DNA of 64,000 nt from Nocardia sp. BMG51109 (GCF_000526215.1 NZ_JAFQ01000004.1:5952001-6016000), one strand, 5' to 3'; positions 50,982 through 59,749 are shown, counted from the first letter of the stretch. The notes: a model not told the origin generated them from the letters alone. Program-made: numbers and translations.

Positions 50982-52217
50982 TCAACGCGCCGCCATCATC
51001 CCCAAGAACTCCCGTACCTCCGGCACCTGCGCATGCGGCCGGACCACGGTCGCCACCGCATCGAGCTTCTGGTGAACGCGGGTAGAGGCAATCTGCTGGA
51101 TACTCCCAAAGTTCTCGGCGAGAACTTGGCACCCCTCGGCAATCTCGCCAGCCTGCACCAGGTTGCGCCCCAACTGCACGTACCATTCGGCTTGCTCACG
51201 CGGCCAAGCCGCTGACCCGTCAATTGCTACCTGGATCTGCTCCGACGCCGCTTTATGTTCACCGACGTACATGTGCATGATGCCGGTCATACCACTGAGC
51301 AAGGCGTCGGGCAGATAGACCCACTCCGGATCGAATCCCCGACTGGATTCGTATGCCCGATACGCCCGGCTCAGGGCATCGGTAACCGCCGTCTTATTGC
51401 CGCTCGGATCCTGCATCCCCAGGGCATCGGCTTCGCGAATGGCCATGAGCGCACGCAGTTTTGGGCCACCTTGACTCATGGCCGCACGGGAAGCAGTTTG
51501 GGCATACTGCACCGCTTGCCGGGTACCGGCAGGCGTGCCACCGTTCCATTCAGTCAGCAGTGAACTGGCGTTGCCAAGGGCATGCGCCACCGCAATACCG
51601 TCACCGGCCGCGGTAGCAGCTTGAGCGGCATCGGCGTAGTAGCGTCGGCCCTGGTCCAAACGGCCGGCGTCGTAGTGAACCCAACCTGCGGCAGTCATCA
51701 TCTCAGCGGCAGCGCTGGTCAGGGTCTGCCCGACCGCCTCGGTGTAGGTACTGTTGTCGAGCAGCTGCTCGACGTAGCGGACTTCGTTGGCCGCCACCCG
51801 GCACAGCCGGTCACCACCGACCAGCAGGTCAAGTTCGTGGATTTGGTTGGTGCTGGCAGTTATTTCAGCGACATCAGTGGCCCCAACCTGGACACTGCCC
51901 GTTGATGACGTTGCTGCAGCTGCGTGTCCCGCGGCCCCGGCAGTCACGGCGGTTCCGGCCCCGAGAGCGCTGGCTCGTAGGAAATTGCGACGGTTCACAT
52001 CCGCCTCCTCGTCTGACTCCACCACCAGTATGGCAAGCGGAACGTGGAGCGCCTTGGCAATACGGCGTAGAACCCGCACATCGTGGATGGCGGCTCCGTC
52101 ATGCTCCAGCTGCGAAATGACGGGCTGGGTGTAGCCGAGGACGGCTCCCAGCTCGGTTTGCGTCATGCCGAGCGATTTGCGGATCCGGCGGATGACCTCG
52201 CCGGTTGTCAGGTGCAT
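50982..52217 (-). CDS. XRE-TPR regulator with internal twin-arginine-like motif
   Basis: This 411-residue protein has an XRE HTH at residues 8-65 (SLGMTQTELGAVLGYTQPVI). Then comes NRRNFLRASALGAGTAVTAG, which looks like a Tat signal (RRxFLR plus a hydrophobic Ala/Gly stretch) placed after the HTH. A long TPR-like helical domain runs to the end (AAGWVHYDAGRLDQGRRYYA and similar). ATG 52217 is chosen; the upstream extension lacks homology. Proteins with this odd order occur in Nocardia and Streptomyces. Whether the Tat-like segment is used is unknown. Confidence 0.8.
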   Translation of the reverse strand: MHLTTGEVIRRIRKSLGMTQTELGAVLGYTQPVISQLEHDGAAIHDVRVLRRIAKALHVPLAILVVESDEEADVNRRNFLRASALGAGTAVTAGAAGHAAAATSSTGSVQVGATDVAEITASTNQIHELDLLVGGDRLCRVAANEVRYVEQLLDNSTYTEAVGQTLTSAAAEMMTAAGWVHYDAGRLDQGRRYYADAAQAATAAGDGIAVAHALGNASSLLTEWNGGTPAGTRQAVQYAQTASRAAMSQGGPKLRALMAIREADALGMQDPSGNKTAVTDALSRAYRAYESSRGFDPEWVYLPDALLSGMTGIMHMYVGEHKAASEQIQVAIDGSAAWPREQAEWYVQLGRNLVQAGEIAEGCQVLAENFGSIQQIASTRVHQKLDAVATVVRPHAQVPEVREFLGMMAAR

Positions 52218-52534
52218 CCTGCTATCTCCGTTCCTTGAATGAACGTGTATCTGCAAGATCGGCTAAACGCTCGGGACTCGTTGCCGGTCAGGGGTTTTCA
52301 CCCCCGTGAACGCACCTTATACGGTTTTCCCAATATTTCAGGGGGTTTGCCTATTTCGGCCGGTAGCGGCCTGAAAACCCGGCTTACGGTCAGGCCGGTA
52401 CCCGGCCCCAAGCCTTGGCGCCGTAGCCCTTTCAGGCGTGCGCCCCGCCATAGGTGCCGGGGTAGGTGGCCAAGAGCCCTTGGTGCCGGGTACCGCTTTT
52501 CGATCCCAAGCTTGCCTACCCGGAGGTAATCGTC
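52218..52534. other. Structured intergenic region with inverted repeats
   Basis: These 317 bases between the XRE-TPR gene and the split small gene are rich in dyads: GGTACCCGGC (52397-52406) against GCCGGGTACC (52485-52494), a GGGGTTTTCACCCC hairpin near 52290, and GGCCGGTAGCGGCC near 52360. The ribosome binding site GGAGG of the split gene is at 52522-52526. The repeats could be operators, an attenuator or a transfer/replication site of a former mobile element. No protein was recognised. Confidence 0.4.
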
Positions 52535-52631
52535 ATGCACACCCTGGCCATGCACCACACCCTCGCGCTGACCGAGCAGGAAACCCACTACGCGCCCGAT
52601 CGGCCGTTCAGCGTCGACCGCGGTAGGGTCG
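52535..52631 (+). pseudogene. 5' part of a small gene split by the group II intron
   Basis: ATG 52535, with GGAGG 8 bases upstream, opens MHTLAMHHTLALTEQETHYA and reads on to VDRGRV at the intron edge. Removal of 52632-54827 joins it in frame to the 3' part at 54828-54949 and gives one 72-residue protein. The intron lies on the opposite strand, so it cannot splice out of this gene's mRNA and the gene is interrupted. The family is not recognised. Confidence 0.6.
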
Positions 52632-52729
52632 ATCACGGGCGCGGTAATTGCGTTGCCGCAGTTCCGTTTCCCGTGACCGCCCTCCGAACCGGACGTGCGG
52701 CTTTCACCGCATCCGGCTCTCCATGGAAT

Positions 52730-54217
52730 TCATGCTGGCGTGGTTGTCGCCAGACGTTGTGCCGCGTTGCTCCAGGGTGTCGGGATGGTGTAGCCACGCC
52801 ACCGGTAGCGTTCGATTCCGGTGTCGGTCGGGTTATAGAGCACGATCCCGTTCTCTGCTGGGCGGCGCATCGGAGCCGGGGTGCAATACCGGCGAAGCAC
52901 TTTGCGCCAGCTCAGGCGCGAGTGTCTCTTGTAGAGCCACCTCATGGCGCGAACCCACGTGTAGTGCTGCAGGTAGCGGTAGGTAGCAAACGAGACACCG
53001 TGTCGGAAATAGAGACACCAGCCCCGGACCGTTCGGTTCAGGTGAAAGAGCATGTCGGCCAACGTCTTGTAGGGTGCGGATCTGCGCGTGTGAAACTTCA
53101 CCTTCCGCATGATCGAAGCCAGCGACTTCTTCGACGGATAGGTGTGAATCACTGCCTTGTTCACCGTGCCCGGCTTCGTCCGGCGCTGGATGCGCCAGCC
53201 GAGGAAGTCGAACCCGGTATCCATGTGCACCACATGGGTTTTCGGCTCCGACAGGGTCAAACCCATCGGGGCCAGAATGTCCGCGACCTCGGTCCTGGCT
53301 TGTTCGGCGTGGTGTCTCTCGCCGTTGACCAGGACCACGAAATCGTCCGCGTAGCGGACGAGCCGGTAGGTCGCGCCCCCGTTGCGGCGCTCTCGTTGCC
53401 GTCCCTGCCAGCCCGCGTTCGGCGAGGGCTTCCCGGCAGAGAAGGCATCCCACTTGTGTTGATAGTGGTCATCGAGCACCGACAGGGCGATATTCGCCAG
53501 CAAAGGCGACAGAATCCCGCCCTGCGGGGTTCCGGTGAGCGCTTCCCGGTCGATGCCGTCCTCGCTGAGGATTCCTGCTTTGAGAAACGACTTGACCAGG
53601 GCGAGAACGCGTTTGTCCCTGATCCGGTGACGCATCCGGTCCATCAGGGCCGTGTGGTCGATCCGGTCGAAACACGCCTCGATATCGGCCTCCAGCACCC
53701 AGGTGTAACCCCGGTTGCCGAACAAGTGAATCTCGGCGATCGCGTCCTGAGCGCGACGATTCGGGCGGAACCCGTAGGAACCGGGCTGGAAATCCGCCTC
53801 GAAGATCGGCTCGAGTACCAACTTCAACGCCGCCTGAACAATGCGGTCGCCTGCGGTCGGTATCCCCAACCGGCGCTTCTTGTCCGTGCTGCCCGGTTTC
53901 GGAATCGACTTCTCCCGGACCCGGTCCGGACGGAAGCTCCGGTCCTTCAACTCCGTTCGCAGCCGCGACAACAAGACCATCGAGTTCCTCGGGATCGAGG
54001 CAGGCTTCACCCCATCAACCCCGGCGGTTCGGCCACCTTTGTTGCTACGCACCCGTTCCCAGGCATGCACCAGAAACGCCGGATCACTCACCAGATTGTG
54101 CAGATCCTCGAACACGCGACCCGGATCCCGGATCGCCCACCAGTGCAGTTTGGCCTGCATCCGCCGTACTCGCGACCAGGCTTCGTCGAAGTCCGGCCAC
54201 GATTCACCCGTATTCAC
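52730..54217 (-). CDS. ltrA: Group II intron-encoded reverse transcriptase/maturase
   Basis: This 495-residue protein has the reverse transcriptase domains: KGGRTAGVDGV (59-69), RRLGIPTAGDRIVQAALKL, GSYGFRPNRRAQDAI, ADIEACFDRIDH, GTPQGGILSPLLANI and the active site RYADDFVVLV (YADD at 289-292). A maturase domain X follows (about 380-460). No HNH endonuclease motif is visible at the C-terminus, so mobility would rely on single-stranded targets at replication forks. GTG 54217 has GGAGG 5 bases upstream. The ORF appears intact. Confidence 0.93.
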   Translation of the reverse strand: MNTGESWPDFDEAWSRVRRMQAKLHWWAIRDPGRVFEDLHNLVSDPAFLVHAWERVRSNKGGRTAGVDGVKPASIPRNSMVLLSRLRTELKDRSFRPDRVREKSIPKPGSTDKKRRLGIPTAGDRIVQAALKLVLEPIFEADFQPGSYGFRPNRRAQDAIAEIHLFGNRGYTWVLEADIEACFDRIDHTALMDRMRHRIRDKRVLALVKSFLKAGILSEDGIDREALTGTPQGGILSPLLANIALSVLDDHYQHKWDAFSAGKPSPNAGWQGRQRERRNGGATYRLVRYADDFVVLVNGERHHAEQARTEVADILAPMGLTLSEPKTHVVHMDTGFDFLGWRIQRRTKPGTVNKAVIHTYPSKKSLASIMRKVKFHTRRSAPYKTLADMLFHLNRTVRGWCLYFRHGVSFATYRYLQHYTWVRAMRWLYKRHSRLSWRKVLRRYCTPAPMRRPAENGIVLYNPTDTGIERYRWRGYTIPTPWSNAAQRLATTTPA

Positions 54218-54350
54218 AAGCGCCTCCGGCCATTACAGCCCCTCTCCGCTGAAATCCACTGGGGTCCTTCGCCCTGTGACCGGCTCTCCCGGCCTCCGAC
54301 TACTACGACCCCTCCGCCCCACCCACGCCCCACCAGCCGACGACGGGCCT

Positions 54351-54387
54351 GCCCACCGCACACCGCTGGCAGCGGTGTGCGGTGGGC
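54351..54387. repeat. Perfect 17-base hairpin within the intron
   Basis: GCCCACCGCACACCGCT (54351-54367) and AGCGGTGTGCGGTGGGC (54371-54387) form a perfect stem with a 3-base loop. It lies between the intron 5' domains and the reverse transcriptase start, where domain IV or a terminal stem of domain III would be. It may shield the ORF ribosome binding site or be part of the ribozyme. Confidence 0.7.
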
Positions 54388-54827
54388 GAGACGGGATGGT
54401 TCCCACGTTCACTGTCATCCATTCGGGACAGGAGGCAGCCAGCTCTACCCCTGCGGCATCGTCACGGCTACGCCGCAGACCTTCACCGTGACCTCCCCGC
54501 CGGACTATGAGACACCGACGGAAAAGTTCCCCGCCGCCCTCACAGGCGACGGGTGCGCACCGCTATCCGGCCCATATCCACCGAGTTCGAGCCGGCGCAT
54601 AACCTCGAGGGGCTTCTACCACTGGTTTCTCGCGTCTACCTTTGTCCCACGCTTGCCGGACCCACACCATTCGGCAGTACTGACGCGTCCCGGCTTTGTC
54701 AGGGCTGCTCCCACCCTCCCCGGCGTCTCCCGGACCAGGCTGCCCTCAGCTACAGCAATCGTGCTGCGACACAATCACTTCGGAGTCATTCCACCTCCAA
54801 TATGGATAACAGCGCCTCGTGGCGCAC

Positions 54828-54949
54828 CCCACACCATCATGCAGTTCCACGTCGCCTGCCGGGCCGGAAAGTGCCCGCGTAAGAGCGCCGCGCTGCACGT
54901 TCTCGTTGAAGCCGGCCGCGTCGTGTCCTCCCCCATCCATCCGCGGTGA
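54828..54949 (+). pseudogene. 3' part of the small gene split by the group II intron
   Basis: In frame with the 5' fragment after intron removal, this part encodes HTIMQFHVACRAGKCPRKSA and ends in EAGRVVSSPIHPR before the stop at 54947-54949. Two Cys residues in CRAGKC may bind a metal or form a disulfide. The codon use looks native. It lies 6 bases before the next gene, so the intact gene was probably first in an operon with it. Confidence 0.6.
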
Positions 54950-54955
54950 TCGGCG

Positions 54956-55540
54956 ATGACGACATCACCTGATAACAGCGCACCTCGGGATCGGTCGAGC
55001 GGCGCCAGCGCTGCGGATGCACCAACGGTCATTCCCGAGTGGGCGCCGCTTGATCTCTTCCCCTCGTCGGCCATGGTGCTGGCCGCCTTCGCCGGAGTGA
55101 CCTCGATGGCCGCTGCCGACATACTGAATCCGGCCGCTGATCTGGTGGAGTGCCAGCGGCAGTACCGCCTGGCGCTGAAGGTACTGGCCGAAACGACGAC
55201 CGGTACCGAAGCGCTGCGCCAGGCCGCCGCTGATCTCGTGGCCGCTCAGGAAGACCGGGAGATCATCGTCGGCGTCATCGACGACGCGGTAGCGGCCAAA
55301 GTGCTGCAGCTGCGCAAACGCCAGGCTTCGGAAGACGCCATCGCGGGTGCGGCTGTGGTGCATACCGAAACCGTCGGCGATGTGGTGGCCCGGATGGCCG
55401 AGTTCTGGGACGAAGTCGATGCCGGTTCCAGCGGTGATGGCATCGAACCAGCGGCTAACTGGCTGCGCGTGGTGGCCGAGGCTTACGACCTGTTGATCGC
55501 GGATATTGCAGCGGGCCAACGGGTTCCGCCCGGGTTGTGA
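54956..55540 (+). CDS. Hypothetical island protein, 194 residues
   Basis: ATG 54956 opens a soluble, mostly helical protein: a Ser/Ala-rich start, then EWAPLDLFPSSAMVLAAFAG and long helices such as VECQRQYRLALKVLAETTTG. No signal peptide, membrane segment or known motif is visible. It may oligomerise through its helices. It follows the split small gene by 6 bases and belongs to the plus-strand island operon. Function unknown. Confidence 0.6.
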   Translation: MTTSPDNSAPRDRSSGASAADAPTVIPEWAPLDLFPSSAMVLAAFAGVTSMAAADILNPAADLVECQRQYRLALKVLAETTTGTEALRQAAADLVAAQEDREIIVGVIDDAVAAKVLQLRKRQASEDAIAGAAVVHTETVGDVVARMAEFWDEVDAGSSGDGIEPAANWLRVVAEAYDLLIADIAAGQRVPPGL

Positions 55541-55546
55541 TGCGCC

Positions 55547-55816
55547 ATGCGGCCTCTCCGTCTCCCGCGGCCTCCCCGGCGTATCCGGCACATCCACATC
55601 GAATCCGGTGCGCTCTGCTTGGATTTCCAGGCTTCGGCTGAGCAGGCCGAGAACGTGGCTGATGAACTGGCGCAGGGCTTTCCGGAGTTCGTCGTGACTG
55701 TCGATGACGAGGTTTACCCAACCCTTTTCGCTCGTCCACTGTCTGCTTTGCGCTTCGTGTCCACCCCTCCGTTTCCTATTCACTCCTACCGAAGGGATAC
55801 ATCGCCCCATGCCTGA
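55547..55816 (+). CDS. Hypothetical small protein, 89 residues
   Basis: ATG 55547 lies 6 bases past the previous stop. The central part, HIHIESGALCLDFQASAEQA and VADELAQGFPEFVVTVDDEV, looks like a small beta-alpha-beta domain. The basic N-terminus and the C-terminal tail are low in information. The stop lies 8 bases inside the next gene. No family recognised; coding status is likely but not certain. Confidence 0.5.
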   Translation: MRPLRLPRPPRRIRHIHIESGALCLDFQASAEQAENVADELAQGFPEFVVTVDDEVYPTLFARPLSALRFVSTPPFPIHSYRRDTSPHA

Positions 55817-56582
55817 CGACCACCCGGCCATGCCCTCTGACCGCCCGACCGAATCAGCCGAACGCCCCGTGCATCATGTCTTCTATGGCTCTAGCCCGGA
55901 TCGGCCCGTTGCTTTCACGGTGCCGCCGGTGGAAGCGACGCCGGAGACGCCGTTGCCGGATGCCGGGCCGTTTCTGCGGGTCTGCGCCGGGGCGGAAGAA
56001 CCGAGCACGGTGATGCTCCGGGGTGCGCGGGAGTTTGTGGGGATCTGGCGGCATGTCTATGAGCAGCGACCAAAGGACATGAGCAAGCTCAATGAACAGC
56101 TGAGCTTGTACACCTGGTTCATCGACCGTGAAGCGGGCGGACACACCAAAGACATTGTGTACCAGGATGATGCACCGCTCAGCCCGTCATCGTACGGGCA
56201 ATGGGTTGCTTGGCTCGTTTGGAAGTATGTGTTGTATGCCTTCCGGCAGCACGACCCGAAGCACGGCGAGCGGGATGCAGCTGAACTGAGCTGGTACGTC
56301 CATTCATTCGATGAGTTGGTGACGGCAGTTCGAACCGGGCAGCTGCGACTGCCGGAGGAACAGGGGGATGAGGCGGACGGGGCGGAGTTTCCGCCCCGGC
56401 GGGTGTGGCCGGAGGGGTGGAGCGCCGCGACGGCCGCTGGAGGCAGTGGCGAGACGGCTCCTGGCAGCGGTGCCGGAGAAGGTTCGGCGGGTGGTGACCC
56501 GACCGGCACCGGCGACGGTGGGCCGGGTGGTCCGGCCACCGGCCGAAGCGACAACGGTTCGGGTGGTGACCCGAGCCAATGA
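55809..56582 (+). CDS. Hypothetical island protein with Gly/Ser-rich tail
   Basis: This 257-residue protein has an N-terminal disordered part of about 50 residues. A globular aromatic-rich domain follows (about 55-200, with REFVGIWRHVYEQRPKDMSK, YGQWVAWLVWKYVLYAFRQH and LSWYVHSFDELV). A Gly/Ser/Thr-rich tail (about 205-257) ends it. I do not recognise a domain. ATG 55809 overlaps the previous gene and its stop overlaps the next ATG (ATGA), so these genes form one operon. Confidence 0.65.
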   Translation: MPDDHPAMPSDRPTESAERPVHHVFYGSSPDRPVAFTVPPVEATPETPLPDAGPFLRVCAGAEEPSTVMLRGAREFVGIWRHVYEQRPKDMSKLNEQLSLYTWFIDREAGGHTKDIVYQDDAPLSPSSYGQWVAWLVWKYVLYAFRQHDPKHGERDAAELSWYVHSFDELVTAVRTGQLRLPEEQGDEADGAEFPPRRVWPEGWSAATAAGGSGETAPGSGAGEGSAGGDPTGTGDGGPGGPATGRSDNGSGGDPSQ

Positions 56583-56791
56583 CGCTGCCAGAGCCGGTGC
56601 CCTGCCGACACTTTGTCTATGCCGAGGGCAAGCTGGCCGAGTTCCTGTGCCAGGCGTCCTTGATGGAGCTGACCCTGGAACGGGCGTGGGAACTGCGGTA
56701 TCTCCACCGGGAGCACCGCCCTGACGAGTGCCTCGTGCACTTGGAGGCGGCCTGCTTCGTGCTGCGGCACGAAGAGGGAGGGGACAGCGTG
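56579..56791 (+). pseudogene. 5' part of an island gene, 3' end unclear
   Basis: ATG 56579 overlaps the previous stop. The first 70 residues look like a real protein (CRHFVYAEGKLAEFLCQASL, ELRYLHREHRPDECLVHLEA). The frame then stays open to 57403 but becomes low-information and runs into the CrtC-like gene in another frame. The natural end, near residue 71-80, seems to be lost, as expected at an island edge. The exact break is a guess. Confidence 0.4.
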
Positions 56792-57069
56792 GTTCCCGGC
56801 CACGGTGGTGTTCAGCTCGAACTTGCCGCGCGTCACGTCGCCGCGCCAGCCGGGCGCGCGCTCGCTCAGCATCCGGCACAGCTCAGCGGCCGCGTCCGGG
56901 CCGACGGCCGGGCTCTGCGCCGCGTCGGTGCGTTGCGGGGTGCCGCGGGTCGCACTGTGATTGCGGCGCACGGCATCAGGTCGGTCCGGCAGCACGAAGA
57001 CGGGCAACCCCTAATTATATCCGGTGTTCCGGGTAGCGTATCGGGCTACGACACAACAGAATTCGTGGA
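56792..57069. other. Ambiguous junction region at the right side of the island
   Basis: Both strands are open here. A minus-strand frame starting at TTG 57007 (with RMLSERAPGWRGDVTRGKF) has good third-position GC and a perfect TATAAT at 57019-57014 upstream of it, but it continues antisense through island genes. The AT-rich spot at 57008-57022 stands out. The sequence probably joins two truncated genes; no feature can be fixed by eye. Confidence 0.35.
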
Positions 57070-58086
57070 ATGGGGTCATCGCCGGAGTTGGGGCCCTCAG
57101 GCCCATTCCCGCACGCGCCGCTGGTCCACGAGCTGGACCGCCGCTGGCTGCACTACGCGTTCCGGTCCGCCGACGGAAACGTGTCCGTCATCGCGAACAA
57201 ATCCTTTCTCGGCGCGTCGGGCATGCGGAGGGAACGGCCTCAGGAGATGGCGATCCTGCTGGTGCACGACGGCCGGGCGGGGTGGCAGTCCAGCCAGTTC
57301 AACGCCCCTGTCTCCGACAAGCCGTGGTCGTCGTTCCGTCATCCGGGTTCGCCGGGCCGACTGCGGATGCAGGGACAGGCACGGACACCGCTGGTGGACG
57401 TGAATCTCAGTCGCACGGGCCGGCCGTGCACGTCGCAGTGCGCACCGTGCGGCCCGGGCCAGCACCTCCGCTGGCAATCCGAGCCGGGCATCGTCGCGAC
57501 CGGAACCGTGCACACCGCCCGCACGATGCGCTCGGAGGTCCGGATGCTCGGCTACCACGAACGGGTTCGCGGCAGATGGACGTGGCCGGACCTCGGCGGA
57601 TGGGTGTTCGGATTCTGCAACGCACCCGTGGAAACCGGTGGGCCGCCGCCTTATTCGGTCGTCTTCACGCTTGTGCAGCCGAGCCGGCCGGATGATGCCG
57701 CCACCGGATCGGTGATGCTCTGGCGGCGCGGCAGGATGATCCGCCACTTTCCGCGGCGTCGCATCGAGGTCGCCGTCGCCGGCCTGCTTTCCCGCGACCG
57801 CGTGCACACCTGCCCGCCGCTCTCGGTAACGCTCGGAACACCGCCGACGGCGCCCGTGCCCAAGCATCTCGCGATCGCGGCGAGCCTGGGAGCCGACCAC
57901 CTCCTGATCGCGATGGAGGCCGAGACCGCGGGCAGGATCGTCAATCCGTCCGAATCGAGCCTGCTCCCGTTCAGCGTCCACGAGGTGCTCGGCCCGTGCA
58001 CGGTGTCGGGTGTCGTGAGTGGCGCCGAGTTCACGTTCACGGCCGGGGCGATCGTCGAATTCGCCGGCGGTGCCGATGGCGACTGA
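57070..58086 (+). CDS. CrtC/AttH-like (lipocalin-type) protein of a terpenoid locus
   Basis: This 338-residue protein has two beta-rich halves. The second half (YSVVFTLVQPSR, GSVMLWRRGRMIRHFPRRRI, FSVHEVLGPCTVSG, GAIVEFAGG) resembles the hydroxyneurosporene-synthase (CrtC)/AttH lipocalin fold, whose members hydrate or cyclise isoprenoids. It overlaps the polyprenyl synthase start by 11 bases. The pairing suggests that it acts on the prenyl product. The start is ATG 57070. Fold assignment is by pattern only. Confidence 0.5.
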   Translation: MGSSPELGPSGPFPHAPLVHELDRRWLHYAFRSADGNVSVIANKSFLGASGMRRERPQEMAILLVHDGRAGWQSSQFNAPVSDKPWSSFRHPGSPGRLRMQGQARTPLVDVNLSRTGRPCTSQCAPCGPGQHLRWQSEPGIVATGTVHTARTMRSEVRMLGYHERVRGRWTWPDLGGWVFGFCNAPVETGGPPPYSVVFTLVQPSRPDDAATGSVMLWRRGRMIRHFPRRRIEVAVAGLLSRDRVHTCPPLSVTLGTPPTAPVPKHLAIAASLGADHLLIAMEAETAGRIVNPSESSLLPFSVHEVLGPCTVSGVVSGAEFTFTAGAIVEFAGGADGD

Positions 58087-59749
58087 CACCGCGGCGGAAC
58101 CGATCACCGGATTCGACGTGCTGGCCGGCACGATCGACGAACTCTCCCGCCGCGCACCGGCCGTCATCGCCGCCGCCGCAGCGGAACTCGGCACCCTCCT
58201 GCTGCAACTGCACTTCGGCGACGACACACATGCCGTGCTGCGCGTTCGCCGCAGCCGGCTCGAGACGACGGCGGGCAGGTCCGCCGAGCCCGACGTCGAG
58301 GTGCACTTCGACCAGCGGGCAATGAATCTCGTCTTCGATCTGTCCTGCCGCCCCGCCGACGAGGTGATGCCGGCCAGCCTCGATGTCCGGGGCGAACGCG
58401 GTGACGTCCTGGCGGCGTGGCGGGCGCTGCGGGTGCTGTCTCAGCGGGCATCGGGTATTCGTGCGGTCCAGGAACTGTGGCGGCGCTACCGCGACCGATC
58501 GCCGCGCCTGTGGGGCGGCCACCCGGATCGGCCGGAGAACCGCTGGCCCCGTCCTCCGGCTTTCGCCCTACCGCGACAGTCGGGTTGGCGGGCCCTCGAT
58601 TATCTCGATGCGCGATCGCCCGACGGCGCCACGGAATTGGCCCTCGGCACGATCAATCAGCGCCCACAATCGCTGTGGGACGGCACTATCGGCACGGGAT
58701 GGTGGAAGACGTCGCCGGTGTGGGACGCCGATCTGTTCGAGACGATGCGCACCTGCCGCGACCGTGTCGGCGACGAGATCGCTCGGCTGATCCCCGCGCG
58801 GGATCCGAAGGCCGCCCTGTACGATCTCGTGCGCTCGTATCCGACCAGACAGGGGAAGGGGCTGCGGCCGACTTTGACGATCGCCGCCTGCGCCGCCTTC
58901 GGGGGACGTCCGGACGACGCGGTGCGCACCGCGGCCGCATTGGAACTGTTCCACAACGGATTCCTGGTGCACGACGACATCGCCGACGAGTCGACCCACC
59001 GGCGCGGCAAACCGACCCTGCACGAGAAGTACGGCATCGGGCTGGCGGTGAACGCGGGGGACGGACTGAATCTTCTCGCCATCGACGGAATCCTGTCCAA
59101 CCTCGACACTCTGGGTCTCGCGCGCGCACTCGGCCTGATCCACGAGACCCTGCACATGTGCCGGGAAACCGTGGAAGGGCAAGCGATAGAACTGGATTGG
59201 ATACGACGCAACGCGGTGCCCAGGACCGACCGCGCCTACTACCACATGAGCACCAAGAAAACCGGCTGGTACACCTGCATCTCGCCGTGCCGGCTCGGTG
59301 CGGTGTGCGCCGGTGAGACCGCTCCCGGCCGCCTTGACGCCCTGAACGAGGCGTTCCGATGGATCGGGATCGCCTTCCAGATCCAGGACGACGTGCTCAA
59401 CCTCGTCGGTGAGCAGGAGCTGTACGGCAAGGAAGCGCTCGGTGACCTCCTCGAGGGTAAGCGCACCGTCATGCTGATCCACCTCATGCGTGTGGCGTCG
59501 GCGCGAGATCTGGTGTGGCTCAGGCGATCACTCGCGAGAAAGCGCACCGACAAGTCGCAGGACGAGGCCGAACGAATCCTCCTCGCCATGCGCCGGTACG
59601 GCTCGATCGACTACGCCCTCGATGTCGCCGACCGGCTGGCGCGCCGGGGAATCACCCGGTTCGAGAACGATCTCGGATTCCTCCCCGAGAGCGAGGGAAA
59701 GGGCGTACTCCGGCAGATCGCCAACTACGTCACGACGAGGCCCCTGTGA
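58076..59749 (+). CDS. Polyprenyl diphosphate synthase with long N-terminal extension
   Basis: This 557-residue protein has residues about 225-557 as a trans-isoprenyl diphosphate synthase: YPTRQGKGLRPTLTIAACAA, the first Asp-rich motif in LVHDDIADESTHRRGKP (DDIAD at 300-304), GLAVNAGDGLNLLA and the second Asp-rich motif FQIQDDVLNLVGEQELYGKE. The first 220 residues are extra; part of them (VEVHFDQRAMNLVFDLSCRP) looks like an SCP2/sterol-binding-type beta sheet. It condenses IPP with an allylic diphosphate; chain length is not predictable. ATG 58076 is chosen and overlaps the CrtC-like gene. Confidence 0.85.
   Translation: MATDTAAEPITGFDVLAGTIDELSRRAPAVIAAAAAELGTLLLQLHFGDDTHAVLRVRRSRLETTAGRSAEPDVEVHFDQRAMNLVFDLSCRPADEVMPASLDVRGERGDVLAAWRALRVLSQRASGIRAVQELWRRYRDRSPRLWGGHPDRPENRWPRPPAFALPRQSGWRALDYLDARSPDGATELALGTINQRPQSLWDGTIGTGWWKTSPVWDADLFETMRTCRDRVGDEIARLIPARDPKAALYDLVRSYPTRQGKGLRPTLTIAACAAFGGRPDDAVRTAAALELFHNGFLVHDDIADESTHRRGKPTLHEKYGIGLAVNAGDGLNLLAIDGILSNLDTLGLARALGLIHETLHMCRETVEGQAIELDWIRRNAVPRTDRAYYHMSTKKTGWYTCISPCRLGAVCAGETAPGRLDALNEAFRWIGIAFQIQDDVLNLVGEQELYGKEALGDLLEGKRTVMLIHLMRVASARDLVWLRRSLARKRTDKSQDEAERILLAMRRYGSIDYALDVADRLARRGITRFENDLGFLPESEGKGVLRQIANYVTTRPL

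Larger units (their letters stand above)
52632..54827 (-). mobile_element. Group II intron
   Basis: On the minus strand the intron begins at 54827 with GTGCGCC, the usual 5' end, and ends at 52632 with GTGAT. It contains a reverse transcriptase ORF. A textbook 34-base domain V at 52719-52686 (GAGCCGGATGCGG, then GAAA, then CCGCACGTCCGGTTC) is followed by a domain VI-like stem. The length is about 2.2 kb. It sits antisense inside a small gene. Ends are set by consensus and by frame restoration of the host gene, so they may be off by a few bases. Confidence 0.85.

Noticed and set aside
52466..54949. 827-codon open frame on the plus strand
   Set aside because: It runs antisense through the whole group II intron and its reverse transcriptase. 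Only its two ends, which flank the intron, look like protein.
56057..57007. 316-codon minus-strand frame as a complete gene
   Set aside because: Most of it is antisense to the Gly/Ser-rich island gene. Only the first 90 codons look plausible, so it is reported just as an ambiguous junction.
57097..58227. 376-codon minus-strand frame opposite the CrtC-like gene
   Set aside because: Composition is typical of an antisense shadow and it lacks a ribosome binding site, while the plus frame is coupled to the synthase gene.
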